In this document: one piece after another, positions 26,190 through 34,593 of the stretch
Layout of the letters: the number at the start of each line of letters is the position of its first letter
How positions within the stretch are numbered: position 1 is the first letter of the stretch
Program-made: the position numbers and the translations under genes
The notes under the pieces: generated by a model
The model's input: the letters and a program-made list of their open reading frames with translations, nothing else
The model's database searches: none
What the model was told of the DNA's origin: nothing
Assembly (NCBI RefSeq): GCF_001941975.2
Contig: NZ_CP146991.1
Coordinates: forward strand, 3,407,001-3,471,000
Direction: 5' to 3'
DNA length: 64,000 nucleotides
Source of the DNA: Sporomusa sphaeroides DSM 2875
GTDB lineage: Bacteria > Bacillota > Negativicutes > Sporomusales > Sporomusaceae

Positions 26190-26362
26190 CAGTTACCAAG
26201 CTCACGTGATAAAACCTGTGATATCTTCTGATGCTTTCGGCTTGGCGCAGGCGACATATTATAAGCCACACCATTAATTAGCTCCCACCGTTCACTGTCA
26301 TCCCATTTCAGATAATCGGCATAACTGTATATAACATCACTCTGTTTCCCGATCAGTACCAT
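26190..26362 (-). pseudogene. Uma2-family endonuclease, N-terminal fragment
   Basis: Minus-strand frame from ATG 26362 (preceded by GGAGGTGG). It reads YSYADYLKWDDSERWELING and MSPAPSRKHQKISQVLSREL, the usual N-terminal third of Uma2 proteins. After LGN the frame leaves the family and stops at 26156 in what appears to be IS no. 2 sequence. It is the missing 5' part of the fragment at 22192-22620. A read-through peptide would lack the nuclease core. Confidence 0.82.
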
Positions 26363-26552
26363 AGCCAGCCACCTCCATGCTATTTCCCTGATACCATTAT
26401 ATCAAGGAAATAGGCAAAAAACAAAACACCCACTTCCGACTGCATCAGCATTTTCCTCCCGGTATAGTGCCGGATCGGTCGGCATTTCATTGGCGGCAGT
26501 CCATTATTTTTTTCTATTTAGTCCTTTGTTTCTATTTGCCAGCACTTAGCCA

Positions 26553-26581
26553 TTGGAAATTTAGCATAATTATGATAAAAT
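26553..26581 (+). promoter_or_regulatory. Sigma-A promoter of the phd-parE operon
   Basis: TTGGAA (26553-26558), a 17-nt spacer and TAAAAT (26576-26581) lie 30 bp before the antitoxin start. Autoregulation by the Phd-type antitoxin is expected here, though I see no clear operator palindrome. Confidence 0.75.
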
Positions 26582-26611
26582 TGTATTAAAAGCAACTAAG
26601 GAGTGAAAACC

Positions 26612-26899
26612 ATGCCACACATTAGACCGGTATCAGACTTAAGGAATAACTTTACTGACATTTCAAGGATTGTTCATGAAACTGCCGAACCAGTATTTTT
26701 GACCAAAAATGGTTATGGGGATATGGTTGTTATGAGTATGGAAGCCTTTGAACGCTTTCAATTTGAAAGCGAGGTTTATTTTAAGCTAAAAGAAGCTGAA
26801 CAAGAAGCTCAACTGACAAACACTAGATATTCTCACAAAGAAATACTTAATGAATTAAAAGCAAAACTTGCAAACAAAGTAAACACCGGCAATGTATGA
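26612..26899 (+). CDS. Phd/YefM-type antitoxin
   Basis: A 95-residue antitoxin. The N-terminal DNA-binding domain (residues 1-55) has the family pattern IRPVSDLRNNFTDISRIVHE and EPVFLTKNGYGDMVVMSMEAFE. The C-terminal helix would wrap the toxin. The start ATG 26612 is chosen because AAGGAG (26598-26603) lies eight bases before it; a GTG at 26603 overlaps that site. The 3' end overlaps the toxin gene by 8 nt. It would neutralise the RelE/ParE-like toxin and repress its own promoter. Confidence 0.92.
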   Translation: MPHIRPVSDLRNNFTDISRIVHETAEPVFLTKNGYGDMVVMSMEAFERFQFESEVYFKLKEAEQEAQLTNTRYSHKEILNELKAKLANKVNTGNV

Positions 26900-27203
26900 T
26901 ATCAGATATTTGCCTTTAGCACGAAAGGACTTAACAGCTATTACAACCTATATTGCAGACCAGTTGAATGCACCACAGGCAGCAATGAATTTGCTGGATT
27001 CATTGGATGAAGCCATATCCAGGCTGCGACTATTCCCTTACTCCTGCAAAGTGTATCAGCCAGTCAAAGCGTTAAACAGTGAATACCGGCTCTTACCAGT
27101 TAAGAATTATGCTGTCTTCTATGTAGTTAAAGAACAATTCGTTGAGATTCATCGGATCGTCTACGCTAAAATAGATTTGAGAAAACTTACAAGAAAAAGG
27201 TAA
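26892..27203 (+). CDS. RelE/ParE-family toxin
   Basis: A 103-residue toxin with the ParE/RelE fold pattern: YLPLARKDLTAITTYIAD at the N terminus, a central basic PYSCKVYQ, then YRLLPVKNYAVFYVVKEQFVEIHRIVYAK. It either cleaves mRNA on the ribosome (RelE) or blocks gyrase (ParE); sequence alone does not decide. It overlaps the antitoxin gene, as usual for these pairs. The ORF is intact. The pair sits in the accessory island between two flagellin copies and may help keep the island in the genome. Confidence 0.9.
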   Translation: MYDIRYLPLARKDLTAITTYIADQLNAPQAAMNLLDSLDEAISRLRLFPYSCKVYQPVKALNSEYRLLPVKNYAVFYVVKEQFVEIHRIVYAKIDLRKLTRKR

Positions 27204-27249
27204 TTGACTTTTTCAGTGGCTCCTTTTTCGTCTCTTTACTTCTAAATAC

Positions 27250-27297
27250 TTGAAAATTATTCTATCATAGCTATATAATGTAATTACAATATAGCTA
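27250..27297 (+). promoter_or_regulatory. Promoter and palindromic operator of the MazE-like gene
   Basis: TTGAAA (27250-27255), an 18-nt spacer and TATAAT (27274-27279). The -10 lies in a dyad: TAGCTATAT (27268-27276) and ATATAGCTA (27289-27297) around a central GTAATTAC. This is a good candidate site for autorepression by the AbrB-fold antitoxin. Confidence 0.7.
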
Positions 27298-27312
27298 CAT
27301 TAGGAAGGTACT

Positions 27313-27504
27313 ATGGAAGTAGATATAATCAGAATTGGTAATTCTAAAGGGATTCGCATCCCTGCCAGTTTGTTAAAACAATGTGGAATAGACAAGGTCA
27401 TAATTAAGGTCGACGGTAGTATAATCACTCTGGCACCTGTCCGCGTTCCTCGCCAGGGATGGGAACAAGCATTTAAAAAAGCAGGATTATTGATTCGCAG
27501 ATAG
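27313..27504 (+). CDS. MazE/AbrB-fold antitoxin, orphan and probably truncated
   Basis: A 63-residue SpoVT/AbrB swapped-hairpin protein with the MazE pattern IIRIGNSKGIRIPASLLKQC and a C-terminal PRQGWEQAFKKAG. Typical MazE proteins go on for about 15 more residues with an acidic toxin-binding tail. Here the frame ends in LLIRR. No complete MazF follows. A short frame from GTG 27511 stops after 14 codons, and the broken flagellin copy begins about 75 bp downstream. The toxin gene was probably lost at this junction. The site AGGAAGG precedes ATG 27313. Confidence 0.8.
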   Translation: MEVDIIRIGNSKGIRIPASLLKQCGIDKVIIKVDGSIITLAPVRVPRQGWEQAFKKAGLLIRR

Positions 27505-27579
27505 GAGTGGGTGAACCAGTATTCGCGTGGTGTTGTAGAAACAGTCGCCAAATAAGGAACGTCCCTCTGTCCCTACGCT

Positions 27580-30121
27580 GAAGATCATATGGGCCTGGGT
27601 AAAACACACTATAGGAAGCACTGCCGCCAATGCCGTCAATGGCAAAATTTCCGTCAACACCGGGGGAATAGGTCAAGGTCAATACGGTTTTCATATTTTG
27701 GGGTGTCTGAACCTTCTTACTGGAAGCAACAACCAACAGGTTTTGCGCCTGCAGTTTTGCATTGACCATATTTACCAGGCCATCTGCCGTATAATCCCCC
27801 GCATCCAGGGTTATGGTTTTACGTTCCACTACACTGCCATTATGAATGTCAAAGCTAAGCTTGTCATTTACCCCGGCTGCAATGGACACTCCGGGCAGCA
27901 AATCAGTACGGCCGTCGATATAGGTGTCTGATGCACTTGGCGTACTAACATTGGCATAATTATAATAGGGAACACTCCTGCGAAATAATGTGTTAACCGA
28001 GTTTCCCGCAACAGAATTCAGCTGCGTAGCAGTGCCCATCGTCCTGGATCGAATTTGCAAGGACGTAGAAGAGGCGCTGGCAACAATATCACTGCCAATA
28101 CCCTCGTCGGCAAGCTGCTTATTCAACTCAGCCACTAAAGCAGCCTGAGTGTATGTGCCGGCCGTCAGCGTAATAACATGATCTGCGTTATTAACTCTTA
28201 CTGTCAATGAATCATTAACCCCGGTGCTGATAGTAACATTGCTGACATTGGCGGCGCCAATGATATAACTGGCAGAAGGAGCGCCGCCCGTGCTGTAGCC
28301 CATAGGCATATTCGTAGTCATGATAGCAGACAAGGCATTGCCACCAAAATTATCCAGCGAGTAAGGAAACAACGGAATACCGCCGCCTGCATTTTTATGT
28401 TCAAATATCAGCCGGTCGTATGAATCATACCTTGCTGTTATGTCCATACCGCTTAACCCGCTTTTAATGGCCGCTAACAAACCGGCACCGGTATACCAGC
28501 CACCACCTAACGTAATGACTTTATCCTCGCCATCCAGCCTAAAGGTCAGGGTATCATTATAGCCGGTAACAATCTGTACGCCATTGGTCAGCCGGGTTGT
28601 TCCGCTTACCGTTGCACGCCCGGAAGCTATCGGGGTGGAATTTCCCTCCTCCAGCTTGTAGGAACCCTGCGAAACACTTACCGACCCTGCCCCACCCATG
28701 AGAGCGTAAGCCGCGCCGCCCGACACAGTACCGATCGAACCTGCCCCGGCACCAGTATACGCCAATTGCAAAACACTGCCGGAAAGGTTAGCCTGAGCGG
28801 TAATACCCTTAGTCGTAAACACTTCATTTAATTGGTCGATAATTCCATCTTGTGTATATGTACCGGCAGCCAAGGTTACCTCATAACCAGTACCGCCTAC
28901 ATTAAAGCGCAAAACATCATTGCGCCCTGCCTCAATGGTGACTCCCCCTGATAGTGACTTATTGCCATTGAAGGCAGCAGCATAGCCGTTCGAACCAACA
29001 TATCTTGATTCCGTATAAGTAGTAGAGTTTAGTTGATCCAATATAACCGTCCGCGCCGTTCCGCCTAAATCAGTAAGCGTGTATTTCGCACCACGCTTAT
29101 TATGCGAAATCAGCAGGCGGCCGCCAGCATCAAGCTTAGCGGTAACGTCAACATGGTCTGCCACAAAAGAGTCATTCAACGTATCTACAATTGCCTGTGC
29201 TGTATAAGTACCTTCGCAAAGTCAACCAAAACATCCTGATAACCCGCGTCACCACCCACGCGGAACGTAAGTTTGGTATGCAAGCTGTCAATAACAACCC
29301 CGTCGGTTAACACCTCATACCCTTGAATATCCGCACCGAAAATAGAACCTGGCTTGCTATTATCATAAATAATGGACGTCCAGGCCTGCGGCGCATTAAT
29401 CTCGATCATGTTGCCGCCCAGGCTGTCCAATACTTTAGTTGGCGAATAATAGACCAGGCTGTCTCCCTCAAAGTCAACTGTTATATCTGTGCCGGCATCG
29501 GCAAACAGCTTATTTAACGTTTCCACCAATTCGTCCGCCGTGTAAGCAACCGCCTTTGGCGGCAGATAAATGGAATGTTCAACACCATCCAGCCGGAACG
29601 TCAATGTGTCATTTTGACTGGCCGATACCCGTAAACCATATTCGCGTATTATCGTATCCCCCGGCAAAATACCGGGAATTGGTGTTTTTATCTCCCTGAT
29701 ATCCTGCGCAAAAATTTTGATGGTATTAAATTCGGCAGAACGAAACAACTTGTGCAAATGGTCTTGCATTTGTATAACTTCAGCCTGGATGGCCTCACGG
29801 TCGCCCTTAGTGAGTGTATCATTAGCTGCCTGTATCGCAAGCTGCCGCAACCGCTCAAGCGGCGGAGTGTGAATACTGCCAAGAGAACCATTCACCGTAT
29901 CCATATAGTTAATGGCATCCTGAATATTTCTGGCCGCCTGTGAAAGTCCCCCGAATTTGCGCTCGCATCTTTTCACTAATACTAAGTCCGGCCGCATCGT
30001 CAGCCGCCTTACGAATTCTTAAACCAGAAGATAATTTTTCCAATAAATTACTTCTTTTTCGTTCATTCTTACTTAATTCCCTGAAAGCGTTGAGGCCAGA
30101 GATATTCGTACGAATTATCAT
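27580..30121 (-). pseudogene. Truncated, frameshifted duplicate of the giant flagellin
   Basis: This stretch is a near-copy of the flagellin at 18881-21832, with runs of identical DNA over the middle modules. Three lesions are visible against the intact copy. An extra C lies in the C-run at about 29948-29952 (after codon 58 or so). One G is lost at about 29216 (CTTCGCAAAG against CTCGGCAAAG). The 3' end is truncated at about 27580, which removes the whole C-terminal D0/D1 domain needed for export and polymerisation. ATG 30121 and its CGGAGG site are kept. It cannot make a filament subunit but could donate sequence to the intact gene. Confidence 0.9.
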
Positions 30122-30297
30122 AGATAAAACCTCCGTGAAAAAACGATACCTACCTTATTATCGTTTTTTCACTTGACAATAATTAACTGGATTTTGGCAA
30201 ATTAATCCTCATTTGCAGCGTTTTCCTCATTTTATAGGACTTTAGCACTATATTTATACTTCGTATGCAATATTAATTATTTCTGAATGTAGCTAAA

Positions 30298-30387
30298 GGT
30301 CAAGTTTGACTTTTAAAAAATTGACTTATCTCGGAATAACCATGGAGCCATATCTAAGTCAAATCTAGAATTAAGTCAAACCTGACC
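30298..30387. repeat. Nested inverted repeat between pseI and the flagellin copy
   Basis: The outer arms are GGTCAAGTTTGACTT (30298-30312) and AAGTCAAACCTGACC (30373-30387), 14 of 15 complementary. The inner arms are TTGACTTA (30321-30328) and TAAGTCAA (30355-30362). It could be a terminator of the pse operon or a small repeat element. There is no strong U-run after it. Confidence 0.65.
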
Positions 30388-30401
30388 CTAACACAAATGT
30401 T

Positions 30402-31439
30402 TTATACTAACTCCCAACTTACCGCAGTACCTCTTTTAACATCTTTCTTCACCGTTTTATCCAACAACTCATTATAATACTTTGGGCTCAGCCCCAGGCC
30501 TGGCCTAATCGACCTCATATTTTTCTCTGTTATTACATCGCCAGCTTTCATATCCTCCACGATATACAAGCTTCTTCTAAATTGGAAAGATTTTTTTTCT
30601 TGTTCGCCAACCTCATAGCTAATATGTCCTAATGCCTGCCACGCATTTCTCGTTTCCTGTACCAACTGTGCCATTTCTGCCGGCTCCATGGAAAAGGCGG
30701 AGTCTACGCCACCATCGGCACGCGAAGTTGTAAAATGTTTTTCAATTACACTTGCACCAAGCGCTACACTGGCGACAGCCACTCCTATCCCTAACGTATG
30801 GTCAGATAATCCAACTTCACAATTAAATAACTGCTTCATATGCGGAATTGTGATCAGATTGGTTCCTTCCGGTGTAGACGGGTAACTGCTTGTACATTTT
30901 AATAACACTAAATCCTTACAGCCATTCTCTCTTGCCGTTTTAACAAGATCATCTAATTCTGCAACAGTAGTCATTCCTGTAGAAACAATCATCGGCTTAC
31001 CTGTCCGCGCAACCCTCTTTATCAATGGCAAATCTATATTTTCAAAAGAAGCAATCTTATAGCACGGAACATCTAAGCTTTCTAGGAACTCCACAGCGGT
31101 TGCATCAAACGGCGTACTAAATCCCATAATACCTAACTCTTTACAGCGTTTGAAGATCGGTTCATGCCATTCCCACGGTGTATAGGCTTTTTGATACAGC
31201 TTATATAAAGAAGTTCCTTGCCATAGGCTGTTTTTATCGGCAATGAAAAATTCTCTGTCATCAATATTCAGTGTCATTGTATCTGCCGTATAGGTTTGCA
31301 GCTTAATTGCATCCACCCCAGCCTTTGCCGCCAGTTCAACGATCTCCAAGGCTCTGTCGAGGGATTGATTATGATTGCCCGACATCTCTGCAATAATAAA
31401 AGGCGGCCGATTTTTATCTATATGAAATGCTGTATTCAT
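30402..31439 (-). CDS. pseI: Pseudaminic acid synthase PseI (NeuB family)
   Basis: A 345-residue cytoplasmic enzyme that condenses 2,4-diacylamino-trideoxy-altrose with phosphoenolpyruvate to pseudaminic acid. The NeuB TIM barrel covers about 1-270: PFIIAEMSGNHNQSLDRALE, AIKLQTYTADTMT, FSTPFDATAVEFLE, VGLSDHTLGI and the metal-site EKHFTTSRADGGVDSAFS. A C-terminal antifreeze-like SAF domain (about 290-345) follows with RRSLYIVEDMKAGDVIT. The sequence fits PseI better than NeuB or LegI. It is the last gene of the maf-pse operon. Confidence 0.9.
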   Translation of the reverse strand: MNTAFHIDKNRPPFIIAEMSGNHNQSLDRALEIVELAAKAGVDAIKLQTYTADTMTLNIDDREFFIADKNSLWQGTSLYKLYQKAYTPWEWHEPIFKRCKELGIMGFSTPFDATAVEFLESLDVPCYKIASFENIDLPLIKRVARTGKPMIVSTGMTTVAELDDLVKTARENGCKDLVLLKCTSSYPSTPEGTNLITIPHMKQLFNCEVGLSDHTLGIGVAVASVALGASVIEKHFTTSRADGGVDSAFSMEPAEMAQLVQETRNAWQALGHISYEVGEQEKKSFQFRRSLYIVEDMKAGDVITEKNMRSIRPGLGLSPKYYNELLDKTVKKDVKRGTAVSWELV

Positions 31440-31454
31440 TCCTTTATTTCTCCT

Positions 31455-32150
31455 TTAACTAATCAATCTTCCCAAAGAAAATGCTTCCGCAAACTGACAT
31501 CCTATTACCGTTCCACGATATTTAGCTAGAATTTCGACAGACTCATATGATCGCGAATGCGGATATTCTCTCATCTCAGAATCATAACACTTCAAAGCTT
31601 CCATTTTTTTAGCAAAAGTAGCCTCTATATCCACAAACCAATTCGCCATGAATATTTTGTCGCAAGTTCCTATCTGCCATTCTGTACTTGACAAGGTTTC
31701 AAAAAACAATATTGTTTTTACTGTCTGTCCAGGAAGTGGACGGCATGCCGTAATAACTGCATTATGTGTTACTGTATGATCTACATTTACATCTCCGGCA
31801 TGGTGCGTATAAACCATATCTGGCTTTATAGTTTCTACCATTTCTTCAACTTTTTTTACTACATCGAGTAACTCCACACCATCCATCCTATTGTCTGGAA
31901 AATCACATATTTTCAAGCTTTTTACGCCCATTATTTTTGCAGCTTGATAAGTATTCGCATAAAGTTGGCTTAATTCTTTGTTTCGCAGCGATACATCTCG
32001 CCTAACATCCCGGCTTGTCAAACCTTCTGCCATTATTAAAACATGTACTTCATCGCCGTTTAGAACATGCTTTATAATCGTTCCGCCACATCCTAATATC
32101 TCATCATCCGGATGTGCTGCCACAATTAAAATTTTTTTATTTTTTTTCAT
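31455..32150 (-). CDS. PIG-L (LmbE-like) N-deacetylase
   Basis: A 231-residue zinc-dependent deacetylase. The zinc motif AAHPDDEILGCGGTI is near the N terminus and the second ligand region THHAGDVNVDHTVTHNAV near 110-125. The family removes N-acetyl groups from sugars such as GlcNAc-PI or bacillithiol precursors. In this operon it probably acts on a pseudaminic-acid precursor or on the finished sugar, but the substrate is unknown. ATG 32150 (after TTGAGG) is preferred to TTG 32159. It overlaps the formyltransferase-like gene by 14 nt, which supports coupling. Confidence 0.85.
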   Translation of the reverse strand: MKKNKKILIVAAHPDDEILGCGGTIIKHVLNGDEVHVLIMAEGLTSRDVRRDVSLRNKELSQLYANTYQAAKIMGVKSLKICDFPDNRMDGVELLDVVKKVEEMVETIKPDMVYTHHAGDVNVDHTVTHNAVITACRPLPGQTVKTILFFETLSSTEWQIGTCDKIFMANWFVDIEATFAKKMEALKCYDSEMREYPHSRSYESVEILAKYRGTVIGCQFAEAFSLGRLIS

Positions 32151-32841
32151 TGTTACCAATCCTCAATGCAATTTTTACATCAGCTTTAATATAGCCATGC
32201 TTTAACGTTGCGCGTTCAAATTCTAAATGTAAATTTTCCGTACTCAAAAATGCTCTAGGATAACTATCCGCATCTAACATTCTTATATAATCAAAAATCT
32301 TTTGCAAATCCTGCAGATTTCCTATATCCCCATCTTCTGGCTTGCGTCGTTCGAAGGTTACAACTTCTCCCTCTTGCTTCTTCGGTTGCAGATTTTTATT
32401 TATAATTTCTATCATCATATCTTTTGTCAAATCTGCTGCTCTCAAATAAATCTCCTCAGCCGCACCTTGCAAAGATAAAGGCATTTTTAAATAAATATCT
32501 CCTGCATCTAATTCTTTTTCACAACGCAATGCAGCCAATTTTGTTTCATAAATCCCTCTTGCTATAAGATTCTGTAATGGGCTTCCACCACGACCAAATG
32601 GCAAATCTGTCATATGAAAAATGACACATTCAAAATTTTTGTATATTTCTTCCGAAATAATATTCGACCAATGTGGAAAAAAAACATATTTAGGCGAATA
32701 CTTTTTCAAATTCTCATATGTTAGTAATAATTCATTATCAATATAAATAATAGTAGCGTTTGTTTGAGTTTCTATTTCATTAATATAATTTTTATGCCAT
32801 TTTTTGTTTGAAACAATAATATTTAGCATGTTTTTTCCCAT
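32137..32841 (-). CDS. Formyltransferase-like protein, second of a tandem pair
   Basis: A 234-residue protein (ATG 32841; ATG 32829 also possible) with the formyl-transferase core. FHMTDLPFGRGGSPLQNLI replaces the usual NxHxSxLPxxRG motif, and ELDAGDIYLK holds the catalytic-type Asp. The His and Asp of the N-H-D triad are present, but the Asn position is Ile. Methionyl-tRNA formyltransferase is unlikely because of length and context; sugar N-formylation is more likely. The AT content is visibly higher than in pseB-C, as with its neighbour, which suggests a later acquisition. It overlaps the deacetylase gene. Confidence 0.72.
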   Translation of the reverse strand: MGKNMLNIIVSNKKWHKNYINEIETQTNATIIYIDNELLLTYENLKKYSPKYVFFPHWSNIISEEIYKNFECVIFHMTDLPFGRGGSPLQNLIARGIYETKLAALRCEKELDAGDIYLKMPLSLQGAAEEIYLRAADLTKDMMIEIINKNLQPKKQEGEVVTFERRKPEDGDIGNLQDLQKIFDYIRMLDADSYPRAFLSTENLHLEFERATLKHGYIKADVKIALRIGNNEKK

Positions 32842-32870
32842 CTCATTTTCCGACTATACTTTTTTAACTA

Positions 32871-33521
32871 TTATACTTTACTAATTTTTATAATATATTT
32901 TTGTCCATACATATAAAAATATGCTGGATACTTTTCGTTATCAACTACACGTAATAAGTTGAACTGTTCTTCTATTGTTTTATGGACATTAAGTTCACTA
33001 TCTCGAGGTGTTCTCCTTGGATAATATGTAGCAGTCCCGACTTGAGTACGCGCACTCCTAACAATATTTTCATAATTACAAATAAATTCGATACACATTT
33101 CAATAGTGTAGCGTGCTTGAATCTCTCTTAATTCATCAATCAGTTCATTTCCTACAAAATTCATTATCTTTTGTAAATATATTTTTCCATTATCTACCTT
33201 TTGATCAGCTTCAAAAAGAGTAATCACACAGTTACTTTTTCCTTCTAAAATTTGCCATGTTAATGGAGACCACCCTTTACCTTTAGGTAAATCACTTTCA
33301 TGTACAACTAAATTATGCCGATTTCTTTCTAAATCTTCTTTCATTATAATTTGTGAATAACTCAATAAAAACACGAAATCGTAGCTATTTTTCTTATCAA
33401 ATTCATATCCCCGAAAAACTTCGTATCCTTTATTTTGTAACTGTTGAACAAAACAACATAAATATGGATTAATCCATGACTCTTTATCTGAAATTACCGC
33501 TATTTTATATATTTTTTTCAT
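32871..33521 (-). CDS. Formyltransferase-like protein, first of a tandem pair
   Basis: A 216-residue protein. ATG 33521 is set by AGGAG eight bases upstream; the longer frame from 33563 has no such site. It has VVHESDLPKGKGWSPLTWQI and KVDNGKIYLQ, matching the folate-dependent formyl-transferase fold, with His and Asp kept and Val at the usual Asn. It is diverged from the next gene but shares its plan, so the two are probably old duplicates with different acceptors. Its start overlaps the pseG end by 17 nt. It is strongly AT-rich. Confidence 0.68.
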   Translation of the reverse strand: MKKIYKIAVISDKESWINPYLCCFVQQLQNKGYEVFRGYEFDKKNSYDFVFLLSYSQIIMKEDLERNRHNLVVHESDLPKGKGWSPLTWQILEGKSNCVITLFEADQKVDNGKIYLQKIMNFVGNELIDELREIQARYTIEMCIEFICNYENIVRSARTQVGTATYYPRRTPRDSELNVHKTIEEQFNLLRVVDNEKYPAYFYMYGQKYIIKISKV

Positions 33522-34593
33522 GTCTTCTCCTATTAAAAAACAAAAATATTGGCTGATTTTCATTCATCAATAAGGATTCCATATTCTTCTCTATCTTTTT
33601 TACATGTGCACAATCCTGTATAAGAATCCTAAGATTATCTTCAATCATTTTACAGGTGACCATTTCATTTTGCCCTAAATATTCAATAACCCCTCTGCGT
33701 TTACAATTCTTTGCTATTTCGACTTGATTTTCTGCAATCGTGATTACAAGGGCTGGCAATCTCAAAAAGCACCGCTCCCAAGTCGCGGTTCCACCGGCAC
33801 CGATGGCTAAGTCTGCTTCATTCATCAGCTCTGCCATATTACTGACCTGGCAAAAATAGTGCATATTATCATGCTGCAAGCAATAGGCTTCGATACTTTC
33901 TTTATTTTTGTTACTTGCACCAACAACTACATTTACCTGGATGTCAGTCCGTTGCAACGCTTCCATCGCTTGCAGTGCCTTCATGGTCTCATTCGTCAAA
34001 TCACTGCCGCCGAAAAAGACAAGAATGTTTTTGATAGTCCCATCACGGGTACGCATTTTTTTCCGCGCCTCATAAAATTCCTCACGCAGTAATGCATACT
34101 GCGGGCCTAACAGCAGCTTGCAGTGGGGGGGCACAAAACCTGTATAGCGATACTCCCCTTCACAGTAATAATTCTGATCAAGTAATATATCACAATTATG
34201 CTTACGATTCGCCAAATCATCAATGACCATAATTTCGTCCACGTAAGGGCGGACTATATTCTCCCAGGTTTCATCGATTGCATAACTATCAATAATCAAA
34301 TACTCTACCGCTAATCCCTGCAAAAGCTGCCTGGTCTGATCAGCATCAACAGCCTGCCGGACTGTCAGCCATTGTTCATAGCCAGTCAATTCTTCCTTAG
34401 ATGCAGCACTTGGCAGCAACAATAAACGGTATCCATTCTTCTCAATTAAATGATTCAGACTCCCAGCTAAATCACGCGAAATAAATACAATTTCTTCTTG
34501 TTTTTCTTTTTTCAATTGTCCTGCCAAAGTTAAGCAGCGCATCAGATGCCCACTGCCAATTAACTCGGAAGAATCAACACGAAAAACTATCAT
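33505..34593 (-). CDS. pseG: UDP-sugar hydrolase PseG
   Basis: A 362-residue GT-B fold hydrolase that releases UDP from UDP-2,4-diacylamino-2,4,6-trideoxy-altrose, the fourth step to pseudaminic acid. The N-terminal RVDSSELIGSGHLMRCLTLA carries the conserved His in GSGH. The UDP-binding part has NILVFFGGSDLTNET and ADLAIGAGGTATWERCFL. It lacks the GNAT acetyltransferase domain that is fused in some PseG proteins. It overlaps pseF by 20 nt and the next gene by 17 nt. Confidence 0.92.
   Translation of the reverse strand: MIVFRVDSSELIGSGHLMRCLTLAGQLKKEKQEEIVFISRDLAGSLNHLIEKNGYRLLLLPSAASKEELTGYEQWLTVRQAVDADQTRQLLQGLAVEYLIIDSYAIDETWENIVRPYVDEIMVIDDLANRKHNCDILLDQNYYCEGEYRYTGFVPPHCKLLLGPQYALLREEFYEARKKMRTRDGTIKNILVFFGGSDLTNETMKALQAMEALQRTDIQVNVVVGASNKNKESIEAYCLQHDNMHYFCQVSNMAELMNEADLAIGAGGTATWERCFLRLPALVITIAENQVEIAKNCKRRGVIEYLGQNEMVTCKMIEDNLRILIQDCAHVKKIEKNMESLLMNENQPIFLFFNRRRHEKNI

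Larger units (their letters stand above)
24438..26190 (+). mobile_element. IS110-family insertion sequence no. 2 (IS110-group layout)
   Basis: The element has a 426-residue transposase on the plus strand, preceded by about 345 bp of non-coding DNA and followed by about 110 bp. That is the IS110-group layout, with the guide RNA in the left end. Near the right end is a perfect TTGACA (26164-26169). Near the left end is a perfect TATAAT (24445-24450). These would form one promoter only when the ends join in a circle. It lies between IS no. 1 and the 5' part of Uma2. Boundaries are approximate. Confidence 0.68.

Noticed and set aside
32137-32841. Methionyl-tRNA formyltransferase
   Set aside because: Too short, key Asn not visible, and located in a sugar operon with a second copy beside it.
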